Positions 16,800 through 24,936 of a stretch of 37,669 nucleotides of DNA are shown here, in pieces; position 1 is the stretch's first letter; each line of letters opens with the position of its first letter. The notes beneath the pieces were generated by a model. It had not been told where the DNA came from. It saw only the letters and a list, made by a program, of their open reading frames with translations, and searched no databases. The position numbers and the translations under genes are program-made. The stretch is from RFTU01 sp049423145 (GTDB lineage: Bacteria; Pseudomonadota; Gammaproteobacteria; Burkholderiales; Burkholderiaceae_C): NCBI GenBank assembly GCA_049423145.1, contig JBMSQF010000018.1:1-37669 (forward strand). Direction: 5' to 3'.

Positions 16800-16807
16800 G
16801 GTGGTGT

Positions 16808-17599
16808 CTACTCGAAGCGGGGGTGGCGCTTTTCCAGGAAGGCTGTTGGGCCCTCTGCGCCATTGGGATGAAACAGGTTGGCCACGAAGTGCTCGCGCTC
16901 GGCCACGAGTTGAGCCGAAAGCTCATGCTGGAGCGCTTGTTGGGACAGACGCTTGACGCTGGCGACCGCATTGGGGGCCATGCGGGCCAACTGTGCGGCC
17001 AGTGAAAGCGCGGTGGAATGTGTTTGACCCGGTTCGCACAGATCTGTGACCAGGCCGTGCTGATGCAAGCGTTCAGCGTCCAAGGGCGTGCCCAGCCAAA
17101 GCGCTTTGAGGGCCCATGCGCGAGGCAGAAAGCGGGCGAGCTGCCAACTGCCGCCGCCGTCGGGGCTGAAGCCAACTCGTGCATAGCTCATCACGAATTT
17201 GGCCTCCCGGCTGGCCACCACCAAATCGCAGGCCAGCGCCAGCGATGCACCGGCGCCGGCCGCATAACCTTCGACCGCGGCGATCACGGGTTTGGGGCAC
17301 TCGGCCATGGCCATCACCCATGCCGCGAGCAGATCCACCGATTCGCGCTGGAACCGAGCCCCTTCTTCCGGACCCATGCCGCGCACACCGAGGATGCGCT
17401 GCAGGTTGCCCCCAGCGCAGAAGGTGTCCCCATCGCCGCGCAGGACCAGCGCCCGGATGGAGGGGTCTGCCGCGGCTGACTTGATGAGCTCCACACCGCG
17501 CGCATACACCTCCCGCGAGAGGGCATTGCGCGTGTCCGGGTCTCGCAAGGTGAGCACCAGGGCCGCGTCTTGCTGTTGTGCGATCAGTTCGGTGGGCAT
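16808..17599 (-). CDS. Enoyl-CoA hydratase/isomerase (crotonase) family protein
   Basis: A 263-residue cytosolic crotonase-fold enzyme. The two oxyanion-hole segments are FCAGGNL (60-66) and GYAAGAGAS (111-119). The third conserved segment reads GFSPDGGGSW, putting Asp147 at a site where hydratases usually lack it and where isomerases of the PaaG type carry an Asp. This makes an isomerase or a hydratase with altered chemistry possible, and the exact reaction cannot be settled by eye. The C-terminus NGAEGPTAFLEKRHPRF is typical of the group. The ATG at 17599 is the only good start. It lies between an aminotransferase gene (57 bp upstream) and the kinase/dehydrogenase pair (8 bp downstream), so it likely serves the same acyl-CoA route. 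Confidence 0.92.
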   Translation of the reverse strand: MPTELIAQQQDAALVLTLRDPDTRNALSREVYARGVELIKSAAADPSIRALVLRGDGDTFCAGGNLQRILGVRGMGPEEGARFQRESVDLLAAWVMAMAECPKPVIAAVEGYAAGAGASLALACDLVVASREAKFVMSYARVGFSPDGGGSWQLARFLPRAWALKALWLGTPLDAERLHQHGLVTDLCEPGQTHSTALSLAAQLARMAPNAVASVKRLSQQALQHELSAQLVAEREHFVANLFHPNGAEGPTAFLEKRHPRFE

Positions 17600-17656
17600 G
17601 AGGGGAAAGCGGCTGTCAGGGCGGCGGAGCGGGATTCAATGGGATACGCGGGCGAT

Positions 17657-18826
17657 TCAGAGCCGGGCCAGTCGCCGGAGCGCCTCGTCCAGCGTGGCCT
17701 CCTGCTTGGCAAAGCAAAAGCGCACGATACCCTGGTCGAAGCCTTCGGCATAGAACGCCGACAGCGGGATGGCCGCCACGCCGATTTCCTGGGTCAGCCA
17801 GCGGCAGAAGGCATCCTCTGCGAGGCTGGAGACGGCCGAATAGTCGACACACTGGAAATAGGTCCCTGGGCAGGGCAGGAGGCGGAAGCGGGTGGCCGCC
17901 AAACCCTCACGGAATCGGTCGCGCTTGGCCTGGTAGAAGGCCGGCAGCGTCCTGTAGGGTTCCGGGTTGCGCAGGTAGCCCGCCAGGGCATGCTGCATGG
18001 GCGTGTTCACCGTGAATACATTGAATTGATGGACCTTCCGAAACTCAGCGGTGAGCGCAGCCGGTGCGGCCACGGTGCCCACCTTCCAACCCGTGACGTG
18101 AAAGGTCTTGCCAAAGCTGGACACCACGAAGGCGCGTGCGGCCAAGCCGGGATATCGGCTGGCACTCTGGTGGGCTTGGCCATCAAAGACCATGTGCTCA
18201 TAGACCTCATCACTGATGAGCAGCACATCGGTTGGCGCCAGGAGAGCCTCCAGGCGGCTCATTTGGGCCGCACTCCAGGTGGCGCCACTGGGATTGTGCG
18301 GACTGTTGATGATGAGCGCACGGGTGCGCGGGCTCAAGGCTGCCGCCAGCCGATCAAAATCGGGTTGAAAGCTCCCCGGGGTGAGCGGCACGCGAACGAC
18401 CCGACCGCCGGCGAGCTCGATGTTCGGGATGTAGCTGTCGTAGCAGGGCTCCAGCACCATCACCTCATCGCCCGGCTGCACGATGGCCATCACCGCCGTG
18501 AGGATGGCCTGGGTGGCGCCGGCCGTGACCGTGATCTCGCTGGTCGGGTCATAGCGCTGGCCATAGAGCGCTTCGATCTTCTCCGCCACGACCTCTCGCA
18601 AGCTGGGTATGCCGGCCATCGGTGGGTATTGATTCAAGCCCGCGTGCATGGCGTGGGTAACACCGTCCAGCAACTGGCGGTCGCTGCCGAAATCCGGGAA
18701 GCCCTGGCCGAGGTTGACCGCACCATGTTCCTGTGCGAGCGCCGACATCACGGTGAAGATGGTGGTCCCCACGGCCGGTAGTCGGCTGGGTGGGACGGGG
18801 GTGCGTACGGGTGCGGGTGCGTTCAT
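17657..18826 (-). CDS. PLP-dependent aminotransferase, YbdL/methionine aminotransferase-like
   Basis: A 389-residue fold-type I, class I/II aminotransferase of the cytosol. Lys240 in SSFGKTFHVTGWKVG forms the Schiff base with PLP. Asp206 in ISDEVYEHM contacts the pyridine nitrogen and Asn178 in NSPHNPSGA the O3'. NLGQGFPDF (38-46) and NQYPPMAGIPSLR are typical of the YbdL/kynurenine aminotransferase branch, which includes methionine aminotransferase. The start ATG gives a short Pro-rich N-terminus. It lies 31 bp after lptG and 57 bp before the crotonase on the same strand. A role in methionine salvage or aromatic amino acid transamination is an inference from family only. Confidence 0.92.
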   Translation of the reverse strand: MNAPAPVRTPVPPSRLPAVGTTIFTVMSALAQEHGAVNLGQGFPDFGSDRQLLDGVTHAMHAGLNQYPPMAGIPSLREVVAEKIEALYGQRYDPTSEITVTAGATQAILTAVMAIVQPGDEVMVLEPCYDSYIPNIELAGGRVVRVPLTPGSFQPDFDRLAAALSPRTRALIINSPHNPSGATWSAAQMSRLEALLAPTDVLLISDEVYEHMVFDGQAHQSASRYPGLAARAFVVSSFGKTFHVTGWKVGTVAAPAALTAEFRKVHQFNVFTVNTPMQHALAGYLRNPEPYRTLPAFYQAKRDRFREGLAATRFRLLPCPGTYFQCVDYSAVSSLAEDAFCRWLTQEIGVAAIPLSAFYAEGFDQGIVRFCFAKQEATLDEALRRLARL

Positions 18827-18857
18827 GGGGTGGGCCGTGGTGGCATGTGTACGGCAG

Positions 18858-19961
18858 TCATCGGTATCGAACCAGCCAGGCGAAGGCGCCCAGCGAAAGC
18901 ATGAGGTAGAACAGTCCCGGCGCCGCCGCGGCCACCCAGGGTGACCATCCTTGGAGCAGGCCGAGATGGTTGGAGAGGTTGTTGAACACCATGAAGCTGA
19001 TACCGATCATGATGCCGCCAAACACCCTCCAACTGATGCCTCCACCCCGCGCGTGCAGATAGGCGAAGGGAAGGGCCAAGCCCAGCATGACGAAGCAGGC
19101 CATGGGGTAGAGGGCTTTCTTCCAAAAAGCAATTGCGTGTTGCGCGAAGGCCTGATCCTGTTGCGAGAGGTGGCGGCTGTACCGCCAAAGTTCCCAGGTG
19201 GTCATGGTGCCGACCGGCAACACAGCGGCCGAGACGACACTGGCCTTGAGGTTGCCCGCCCACTCCAGACGTTCGGCTTGTTGTTGTCGCGACCATCCGT
19301 CCGTGCGGTCCCAATGGTCGACGCGCACGCCCTGAAGTTGCCAGCGGCCATCCTCATCCGCCCTGGCGTGTTGGGCTTCGATACGCCGCTGCAGTCGGCC
19401 AGCCGTATCGAATTCATAGATGCGAACGCCTTCCAATTCCCCGGCTGCACCCAAGCGGGCGACATGGACGGAGACGGTCACCGGGCCTTGTCCGTCTGCC
19501 TCGATCCGGTCGCGCAGCCAAGCCCCTGCGCGGCCAACGGTCAATCCCCCGGAAGCGGCTGCTCGCACGGCCACACCCTTCTGTGCCGCGGCGGGCGCCA
19601 GCCAGTCGCCCACCACAAACGTGAGTACTGCAAACACCACGCCCACGACCGACAGCATGCCCAGTGCGCGCCATGGCCCGAGGCCTGCTGTGCGCAAAAT
19701 GGTGAACTCACTCGATTGCGCGAGGCGCGACAGGGCATAGATACTGCCGATCAGGACGGTGATGGGAAACAGTTCGTAAAAGCGGCCCGGCAGTTCCAGT
19801 GTGGTTGACAGCAGGGCTGCAGTCAGTGTGAAGCCCGTTCTGCCGATGCGACCGAGTTGATCGACGAAGTCAAAAAAGAACATCAGGGCCAGGAAGGCCA
19901 ATGTCGTGAAGGCGACTGCTGCGAGCACCTCGCGGTAAATCAAGCGCTGGACCGTTCTCAA
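18858..19961 (-). CDS. lptG: LPS export ABC transporter permease LptG
   Basis: An inner-membrane permease that with LptF and the ATPase LptB extracts lipopolysaccharide and hands it to LptC. It has 367 residues with helices near 13-35, 55-80 and 95-125, a large periplasmic beta-jellyroll domain in the middle and three helices at the end. The start is TTG at 19961, giving the family N-terminus RTVQRLIYREVL. The TTG overlaps the lptF TGA (TTGA), so translation is coupled. FFDFVDQLGRIG and LFPITVLIGSIYALSRLAQSSE are LptG signatures. The open frame continues far upstream of this start inside lptF, but that part is a shadow of lptF. Confidence 0.95.
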   Translation of the reverse strand: MRTVQRLIYREVLAAVAFTTLAFLALMFFFDFVDQLGRIGRTGFTLTAALLSTTLELPGRFYELFPITVLIGSIYALSRLAQSSEFTILRTAGLGPWRALGMLSVVGVVFAVLTFVVGDWLAPAAAQKGVAVRAAASGGLTVGRAGAWLRDRIEADGQGPVTVSVHVARLGAAGELEGVRIYEFDTAGRLQRRIEAQHARADEDGRWQLQGVRVDHWDRTDGWSRQQQAERLEWAGNLKASVVSAAVLPVGTMTTWELWRYSRHLSQQDQAFAQHAIAFWKKALYPMACFVMLGLALPFAYLHARGGGISWRVFGGIMIGISFMVFNNLSNHLGLLQGWSPWVAAAAPGLFYLMLSLGAFAWLVRYR

Positions 19962-21100
19962 AGCGCGCCCTCGACTGATCTTGGCGTGGGCCTTGTGCTC
20001 GAGCGCAGCAGGTGCCCCTGAAGTCGCCAGCCCAAGCTTTGCGCCCGCCAAATCAGCATGGACCAGGCGAGCAAGGCCGTGCCACCGTGCAGGAGCGCCA
20101 GACTTTCCCACAAACCCAGGCGTTGGGTTTGAACCCAGGATTGGGTGAGATTGATCAAGTTGAAGTACAGGACGAAAGCCAACAACGCGAACAACACGCC
20201 CCACTGGCTGGGCTTGCGTGGGTTGCTGACGGAAAGCACGACGCCCAACACCAGCAGATTCAAGGCGGCCAGCGCAAGGCCGAATCGCCACGCCAGTTCA
20301 CCATCGGCCTCGGGTGAGTGCAACTGCATCAGCGGCCAAGTGCCCATTGTCTTGGGCGTGAGGGCGGTGCGGGTCGTCTGCGGTGCGTCGCCGATGCGCA
20401 CATAAGCCGAGGCGAACGTCGCCTGCGTGCTTTCGGTGGTCGAGGCGTCTCGATCCAGGCGATGGCCTTGGCTCAGAGCCAGGTAACGCCCGTCAGGACG
20501 GGACTCGAGTCGCCCACTGTTGGCCGTGGTCAGCGTCTCCCGGTCGCCTGTTTGCGTGTGGATGAAGACGCTTCTTGCGCTGGTTGGGATCTCCTGACTC
20601 TCGGTGCGATCCCGCTCGATGAAGAAGACACTGCGGCCGTCTCGGGACACTTGGAAGGCGCCCGGCGTGACGCGCGAGAGGTCTGATCGTTCGGTGTAGC
20701 GCTGAACCAACTCGGCAGCCTGTTGGTTCATCCACGGTGTCACAAAGAACACCAAGGCGGCCACGGCCACGCAAACGAGCCATGCCATGCGCCAGACGGG
20801 ACGCATGAAACGCTGCAGGCTGATCCCCGCGCTGTTCCAGATCACCATCTCGCTGTCCCGCCAGATGCGCCCCATCGTATGGACCACGGCGATGAACATG
20901 GACAGGGCCAAGAGCGGCGCCAACTGACTGATGCCCGAAAGCCCCAGCAACAGCAAGACATCCTGCGCAGACACCTTTCCCTGCGCGGCGGCGCCGACGG
21001 TGCGGACCAAACCGAGCGTAAACACGATGGTCATCAGCACGACCAAGGTCGCCCCGAAGGACCGTGCCAACTCCCGGCGGACGGAGGTATCGAATAACAT
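19958..21100 (-). CDS. lptF: LPS export ABC transporter permease LptF
   Basis: The partner permease of LptG in the LptB2FGC complex of the inner membrane. It has 380 residues: MLFDTSVRRELARSFG start, helices near 18-38, 55-80 and 100-122, a periplasmic domain about 130-275 and three C-terminal helices. Motifs LAPLLALSMFIAVVHTMGRI and SDLSRVTPGAF fit the family. The ATG at 21100 lies only 27 bases from the pepA ATG on the other strand. This divergent lptFG / pepA-holC layout is also found in E. coli and many proteobacteria. No Shine-Dalgarno sequence is visible before this ATG, so expression may depend on another initiation mode. Confidence 0.95.
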   Translation of the reverse strand: MLFDTSVRRELARSFGATLVVLMTIVFTLGLVRTVGAAAQGKVSAQDVLLLLGLSGISQLAPLLALSMFIAVVHTMGRIWRDSEMVIWNSAGISLQRFMRPVWRMAWLVCVAVAALVFFVTPWMNQQAAELVQRYTERSDLSRVTPGAFQVSRDGRSVFFIERDRTESQEIPTSARSVFIHTQTGDRETLTTANSGRLESRPDGRYLALSQGHRLDRDASTTESTQATFASAYVRIGDAPQTTRTALTPKTMGTWPLMQLHSPEADGELAWRFGLALAALNLLVLGVVLSVSNPRKPSQWGVLFALLAFVLYFNLINLTQSWVQTQRLGLWESLALLHGGTALLAWSMLIWRAQSLGWRLQGHLLRSSTRPTPRSVEGAL

Positions 21101-21127
21101 GGAGGACTGTTCAGGAGCACTCGAATT
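21101..21127. promoter_or_regulatory. 27-bp divergent lptF/pepA intergenic region
   Basis: Only 27 bases separate the two divergent start codons. AGGAG at 21113-21117 serves pepA. There is no room for two promoters, so at least one promoter must lie inside the opposite gene. No hexamers were identified with confidence. Confidence 0.5.
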
Positions 21128-22588
21128 ATGGACTTCAAATCTGTTGCGCTTGGCACCGCTGGACTGGCCGGTCTGGGGGCGGATGCGCTCATGGTGGTCG
21201 TGGCGGGAACAACCATGCCCGGCGACGTGGAAGCGTCGGTGGCCACCGTGCTCCGCGATGCGGTCAAGAGTGGTGACCTCGAACTCAAGGCGGGGCGGTG
21301 CCTGTATGTTCACCGGCCGACTGGACTCAAGGCCCAGCGACTGATCTTTGCGGTGGCGGCCGACGACGCCGCCAAGTCCTTCAAGGCTGCCGTCTCCGCC
21401 GGTTTGGCGGCTGTCAAGGGCTTGGGCGTGACCCATTTGGCCGTCGCGCAGGTCGGCTCTTCCCGGCTCACGGAATCACACGCGGAGGCGCTGGCCATGG
21501 CCGTCAGCGATTCGGTCTACCTGTACCGCCACACCAAGCCCACTGCGCAGGCCGCCGGGCGCCTGTTGAAGGTGACGCTGGCCTGCGGCAAGGCCGATGC
21601 GACTGCAGTCACTGTTGGATTGCGGCGCGGGGCGGCCTTGGCCAGCGGCGTGGAAGTGGCACGCGAATGTGCCAATCGTCCTGCCAACCATGCCACGCCG
21701 AGCTTCCTGGCCGAGCAAGCCCGTCAGCTGGCCAAGATGCACGGCTTCAAGGTCCAGGTGCTCGATCACGCGGCTGTCAAGAAGCTGGGCATGGGCGCGT
21801 TCATGGCGGTGTCGCAAGGATCCGACGAACCCCTGAAGTTCATTGTTATGCAGTACCAGGGGGCGGCACGCAGTGAATCGCCGGTGGTGCTGGTGGGCAA
21901 GGGCATTACCTTCGATACGGGTGGCATCTCCATCAAGCCGGCACCCGAGATGGACGAGATGAAGTTCGACATGTCGGGCGCAGCCAGCGTCCTCGGGACC
22001 TTCAAGGCCCTGGGCGAACTCAAGCCCCGCGTGAATGTCGTAGGCCTGATTCCCGCCTGCGAGAACATGCCCAGTGGCCGTGCCGTAAAGCCGGGTGATG
22101 TGGTGCGTTCGATGTCGGGACAAACCATTGAGATCCTGAATACCGACGCCGAAGGCCGGCTCATCCTGTGTGACGCCCTGACCTATGCCGAGCGTTTCAA
22201 ACCGGCGGCTGTGATCGACATCGCCACGCTCACAGGCGCTTGCGTCATTGCGCTGGGCCACCATCACAGCGGTCTTTTCTCGTCGGACGATGAACTGGCC
22301 GAGGATCTGCTGCAAGCGGCCAAGCGTGGACTGGATCCGGCCTGGCGCATGCCGCTGGACGAGGAATATGCAGATGCCCTCAAGAGCAACTTCGCCGATA
22401 TGGGCAATGTGGGCGGGCGGGCGGGCGGCTCGATCACGGCAGCCATGTTTCTCAAGAAGTTCACGGCTCGCTACCGGTGGGCGCATCTGGACATCGCCGG
22501 TACCGCCTGGAAGAGTGGAGCGGGCAAAGGCGCCACGGGCCGCCCGGTCCCCCTGCTCACGCATTACCTCCTGTCCCAAGCCCGATGA
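21128..22588 (+). CDS. pepA: Leucyl aminopeptidase (M17)
   Basis: A cytosolic two-metal aminopeptidase removing N-terminal residues from peptides. In some bacteria PepA is also a DNA-binding partner in plasmid recombination and in carAB control (known of the family). The 486 residues contain an N-terminal domain (about 1-165) and the catalytic domain with VGKGITFDTGGISIKP (Lys258, Asp263, Lys270), FDMSGAASV (Asp281) and NTDAEGRL (Asp340, Glu342, Arg344), all metal-site and active-site residues intact. The start ATG has AGGAG ten bases upstream. The stop overlaps the holC ATG (ATGA), as expected for the conserved pepA-holC operon. Confidence 0.97.
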   Translation: MDFKSVALGTAGLAGLGADALMVVVAGTTMPGDVEASVATVLRDAVKSGDLELKAGRCLYVHRPTGLKAQRLIFAVAADDAAKSFKAAVSAGLAAVKGLGVTHLAVAQVGSSRLTESHAEALAMAVSDSVYLYRHTKPTAQAAGRLLKVTLACGKADATAVTVGLRRGAALASGVEVARECANRPANHATPSFLAEQARQLAKMHGFKVQVLDHAAVKKLGMGAFMAVSQGSDEPLKFIVMQYQGAARSESPVVLVGKGITFDTGGISIKPAPEMDEMKFDMSGAASVLGTFKALGELKPRVNVVGLIPACENMPSGRAVKPGDVVRSMSGQTIEILNTDAEGRLILCDALTYAERFKPAAVIDIATLTGACVIALGHHHSGLFSSDDELAEDLLQAAKRGLDPAWRMPLDEEYADALKSNFADMGNVGGRAGGSITAAMFLKKFTARYRWAHLDIAGTAWKSGAGKGATGRPVPLLTHYLLSQAR

Positions 22589-23046
22589 CTGAGCCCGTTT
22601 CGCCGGTGGCCTTCCACACCGGGGTGCCCGATCCGGCGGAGCACGCTCTTCGCTTGACGCGCAAGGCCCTGGCCTTGGGGTCGCGGGTTCTGGTGGCGGG
22701 ACGGGGCCATGAGATGGCGCGATTGGACGAGCAACTCTGGGTGGCCGAACCCGGCAGCTTCATGCCGCATGTCCGCTGGACCGCCCAAGATGCTTCCACG
22801 CGGGTTCTCAGAGCGCCCGTATGGCTGTGGGCTCCCGATGACGAAGAACTGAAGTCCGCGGCGAATTGGCCCCAGGACCGCGACGTTCTGATCAACCTGG
22901 GCCTGTCCTTGCCGATTCACGCCGCTCAGTTCCCCAAGGTGATTGAGGTCGTCGCCGATCAGCCCGAAGCCAAAGCGGCCGGCCAGGCCCGTTGGCGATC
23001 GTGGCGCGCGCAGGGGATCCAACCGGCTCACCATGCTTTCTCATGA
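22585..23046 (+). CDS. holC: DNA polymerase III subunit chi
   Basis: A clamp-loader accessory subunit that links the polymerase III holoenzyme to single-strand binding protein through the psi/chi pair. At 153 residues it has the size of E. coli chi (147). FHTGVPDPAEHALRL, KALALGSRVLVAG and LDEQLWVAEPGSFMPH match the family. The ATG at 22585 overlaps the pepA stop (ATGA). The open frame extends further upstream within pepA, but that is a shadow. In E. coli valS follows holC. Here a small unknown ORF and tRNA-Ser follow instead. Confidence 0.93.
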   Translation: MTEPVSPVAFHTGVPDPAEHALRLTRKALALGSRVLVAGRGHEMARLDEQLWVAEPGSFMPHVRWTAQDASTRVLRAPVWLWAPDDEELKSAANWPQDRDVLINLGLSLPIHAAQFPKVIEVVADQPEAKAAGQARWRSWRAQGIQPAHHAFS

Positions 23047-23390
23047 TGTCCATGTCCGCACCACCCATTCAATTGCCGACATTGACCGAGGTGTTGATTC
23101 CAGGGCAGACGCCGCCGGCAAACACCGCGGTGCCGGTACAGGCATCCACCGCCCTGGACCTCCAGACGCTGGAGGCCCAACTGCTGGCCCAACTGGTCGT
23201 GCGCATACAGGCCACGCTGGAGCAGCGGGTGCACGCAAGCGTCGCACCCGCGGTTTCCTTGCTGGCCGACCGCATCGCTTCGAAGGCTGCACAGGAGGTG
23301 GCGGCGAGCCTGGCGGAGCGCATGCGTGAGGACCTTCAGGTCGCGGTTGCGCAGGCTGTGCAGGAGGCCCTGAAGGGCAAGCCGCTATAA
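23043..23390 (+). CDS. Small hypothetical protein coupled to holC
   Basis: A 115-residue protein I do not recognise. It starts with ATGATG overlapping the holC stop (ATGA), so it is translated with holC. Residues 1-35 are Pro/Thr-rich and probably disordered. Residues 38-112 are strongly predicted by eye to be long amphipathic helix, rich in Ala, Gln, Leu and Glu (QTLEAQLLAQLVVRIQATLE and similar), without Gly or Pro breaks except one APAV. No signal peptide, Cys or membrane segment is present. The composition suits a coiled-coil partner. Whether it binds chi or has any replication role is unknown. Its TAA stop forms part of a TATAAT placed before tRNA-Ser. Confidence 0.75.
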   Translation: MMSMSAPPIQLPTLTEVLIPGQTPPANTAVPVQASTALDLQTLEAQLLAQLVVRIQATLEQRVHASVAPAVSLLADRIASKAAQEVAASLAERMREDLQVAVAQAVQEALKGKPL

Positions 23391-23391
23391 T
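23386..23391 (+). promoter_or_regulatory. -10 element TATAAT before tRNA-Ser
   Basis: A perfect TATAAT lies 12 bases before the tRNA and includes the TAA stop of the small ORF. No clear -35 was found 16-18 bp upstream. The spacing suits a short tRNA leader. Confidence 0.55.
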
Positions 23392-23403
23392 TTTCGGTTA
23401 CCC

Positions 23404-23494
23404 GGAAGGATGGATGAGTGGTTTAAGTCGCACGCCTGGAAAGCGTGTGTGGGTTAACAGCCCACCGCGGGTTCGAATCCCGCTCCTTCCGCCA
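23404..23494 (+). tRNA. tRNA-Ser (anticodon GGA)
   Basis: A 91-base class II tRNA with a long variable arm and encoded CCA. The acceptor GGAAGGA pairs with TCCTTCC. The anticodon stem CACGC/GCGTG encloses CTGGAAA (anticodon GGA, reading UCC/UCU). The variable arm is TGTGGGTTAACAGCCCACC, with a GTGGG/CCCAC stem. The T arm is GCGGG TTCGAAT CCCGC and the discriminator G. It is followed by a terminator. Confidence 0.98.
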
Positions 23495-23511
23495 AATCGC
23501 GATGCCGCAAG

Positions 23512-23542
23512 ACGCGCCCGGTAGCCCCGCGGCGCGTTTTTC
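23512..23542 (+). terminator. Rho-independent terminator after tRNA-Ser
   Basis: ACGCGCC (23512-23518) pairs with GGCGCGT (23531-23537) around a 12-base loop, followed by a T tract to about 23541. It ends the holC-side transcript or the tRNA-Ser transcript 18 bases after the tRNA. Confidence 0.8.
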
Positions 23543-23577
23543 TTGGTGGCCTAACATCGGCCCCAGACATTTGATCC

Positions 23578-24819
23578 ATGCGCGCCAGCCTCGATAAAGC
23601 CCATCCGACCGGTGTGTCCGCGACCACCGTGCCGCCCAGGGTGCTGCCCGTGCTCTTGGCCGCCCAGTTCTGTGGCACCTCCTTGTGGTTCGCGGCCAAC
23701 GCGGTCATGCCCGATCTGCAGGCGGTGCACGGTTGGCCGGTCCACACGGCTGCCAGTCTGGTCTCCTGGCTCCAAGCGGGTTTCATCGCGGGTACCTTGT
23801 TCTTTGCGCTATTGGCGATCGCCGATCGCTTTCCACCCCGGCGGGTCTTTCTGGTTTGTAGTTTGCTGGGCGCCTTGTGCACACTGGCCAGTGGATGGTC
23901 GGCACACGACCTTCTGGAACTCAAGGCCTGGCGAGCGGCTGCAGGGTTCTGTTTGGCAGGTATCTACCCTGTGGGAATGAAGATTGCATCGCAGTGGTAC
24001 CGGCAGGGCCTGGGGCATGCCTTGGGCTGGCTGCTGGCGGCATTGATACTGGGGTCTGCAGCACCTCACGCGCTGCGCGGATGGGCAGCCATGGGTGTCG
24101 TGGTGGACTGGCAATGGGTCTTCCCAGTTGTCGCCGTGCTGGTGGTCGTCGGTGGGCTGGTGCAGTTCCTGTTGCTGCCTGATGCCCCAGCGCCATCAGT
24201 CCACGTCCAACAGGCTCAGCGCTTCGATTGGCGGGCACTGGGAACCCTGTGGACCGATCGCAAGGTTCGGGCCTCGGTGTTCGGATATTTCGGGCACATG
24301 TGGGAGCTCTATGCCATGTGGGTGGCGGTACCCTTGCTCTTGTCGATGCGGCTGGATGGTGCTGCCGTTTCCTTTGCGGCCTTCGCCGTGCTCGGTGCGG
24401 GTGCGATCTCCTGTGCCTGGGGCGGCCACCTCTCTCAGCGCTGGGGCAGTGCCCGGGTGGCTGCCGCACTCTTGGCCACCAGTGGTCTGTGTGGCCTGCT
24501 CACGCCTGCGATGGTGGGTGCTTCCGATCTGGTGTTTTACGGCTGGTTGGCAGTGTGGGGCTTGAGCGTGTCCTCAGACTCGCCGCAGTTCTCTGCGCTC
24601 ACGGCGCGCAATGCGCCGCCCCATGCGGTGGGCAGCGTGCTCACGCTGACCAACAGCATCGGATTCACGATCTCCATCGTGAGCATCGAGTGGATGGCCG
24701 CGCTGCTGCCGGTCACTGGCCTCGCCTGGTCCCTGCCACTGCTGGCCGTCGGACCGCTGATCGGCCTTTGGATGCTCCGACCTTTGCTGCAGGCACACTC
24801 GCAGCAGGCCACCGCGTGA
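23578..24819 (+). CDS. MFS transporter of unknown substrate
   Basis: A 413-residue, 12-helix major facilitator protein of the inner membrane. Helices begin near residue 22 (VLPVLLAAQFCGTSLWF). The loop after helix 2 carries ADRFPPRRVFL, a degenerate motif A. The second half begins near 235 after a central loop (residues 200-225). GIYPVGMKIASQWY in helix 5 and LSVSSDSPQFSALTARN before helix 11 are distinctive. It is not the TetA type seen at 731-1975. The ATG follows the tRNA-Ser terminator by 35 bp, so it needs its own promoter, which I did not find. No neighbour suggests a substrate: tRNA genes flank it on both sides. Confidence 0.88.
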   Translation: MRASLDKAHPTGVSATTVPPRVLPVLLAAQFCGTSLWFAANAVMPDLQAVHGWPVHTAASLVSWLQAGFIAGTLFFALLAIADRFPPRRVFLVCSLLGALCTLASGWSAHDLLELKAWRAAAGFCLAGIYPVGMKIASQWYRQGLGHALGWLLAALILGSAAPHALRGWAAMGVVVDWQWVFPVVAVLVVVGGLVQFLLLPDAPAPSVHVQQAQRFDWRALGTLWTDRKVRASVFGYFGHMWELYAMWVAVPLLLSMRLDGAAVSFAAFAVLGAGAISCAWGGHLSQRWGSARVAAALLATSGLCGLLTPAMVGASDLVFYGWLAVWGLSVSSDSPQFSALTARNAPPHAVGSVLTLTNSIGFTISIVSIEWMAALLPVTGLAWSLPLLAVGPLIGLWMLRPLLQAHSQQATA

Positions 24820-24831
24820 CAGCGGATTCGG

Positions 24832-24907
<76 letters not shown>

Positions 24908-24936
24908 ACGGCAGCAAAAGTGTAGCGCAGCGGTGC

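Noticed and set aside
23391..23577. valS expected after holC
   Set aside because: Absent; tRNA-Ser, a terminator and an MFS gene occupy the region.
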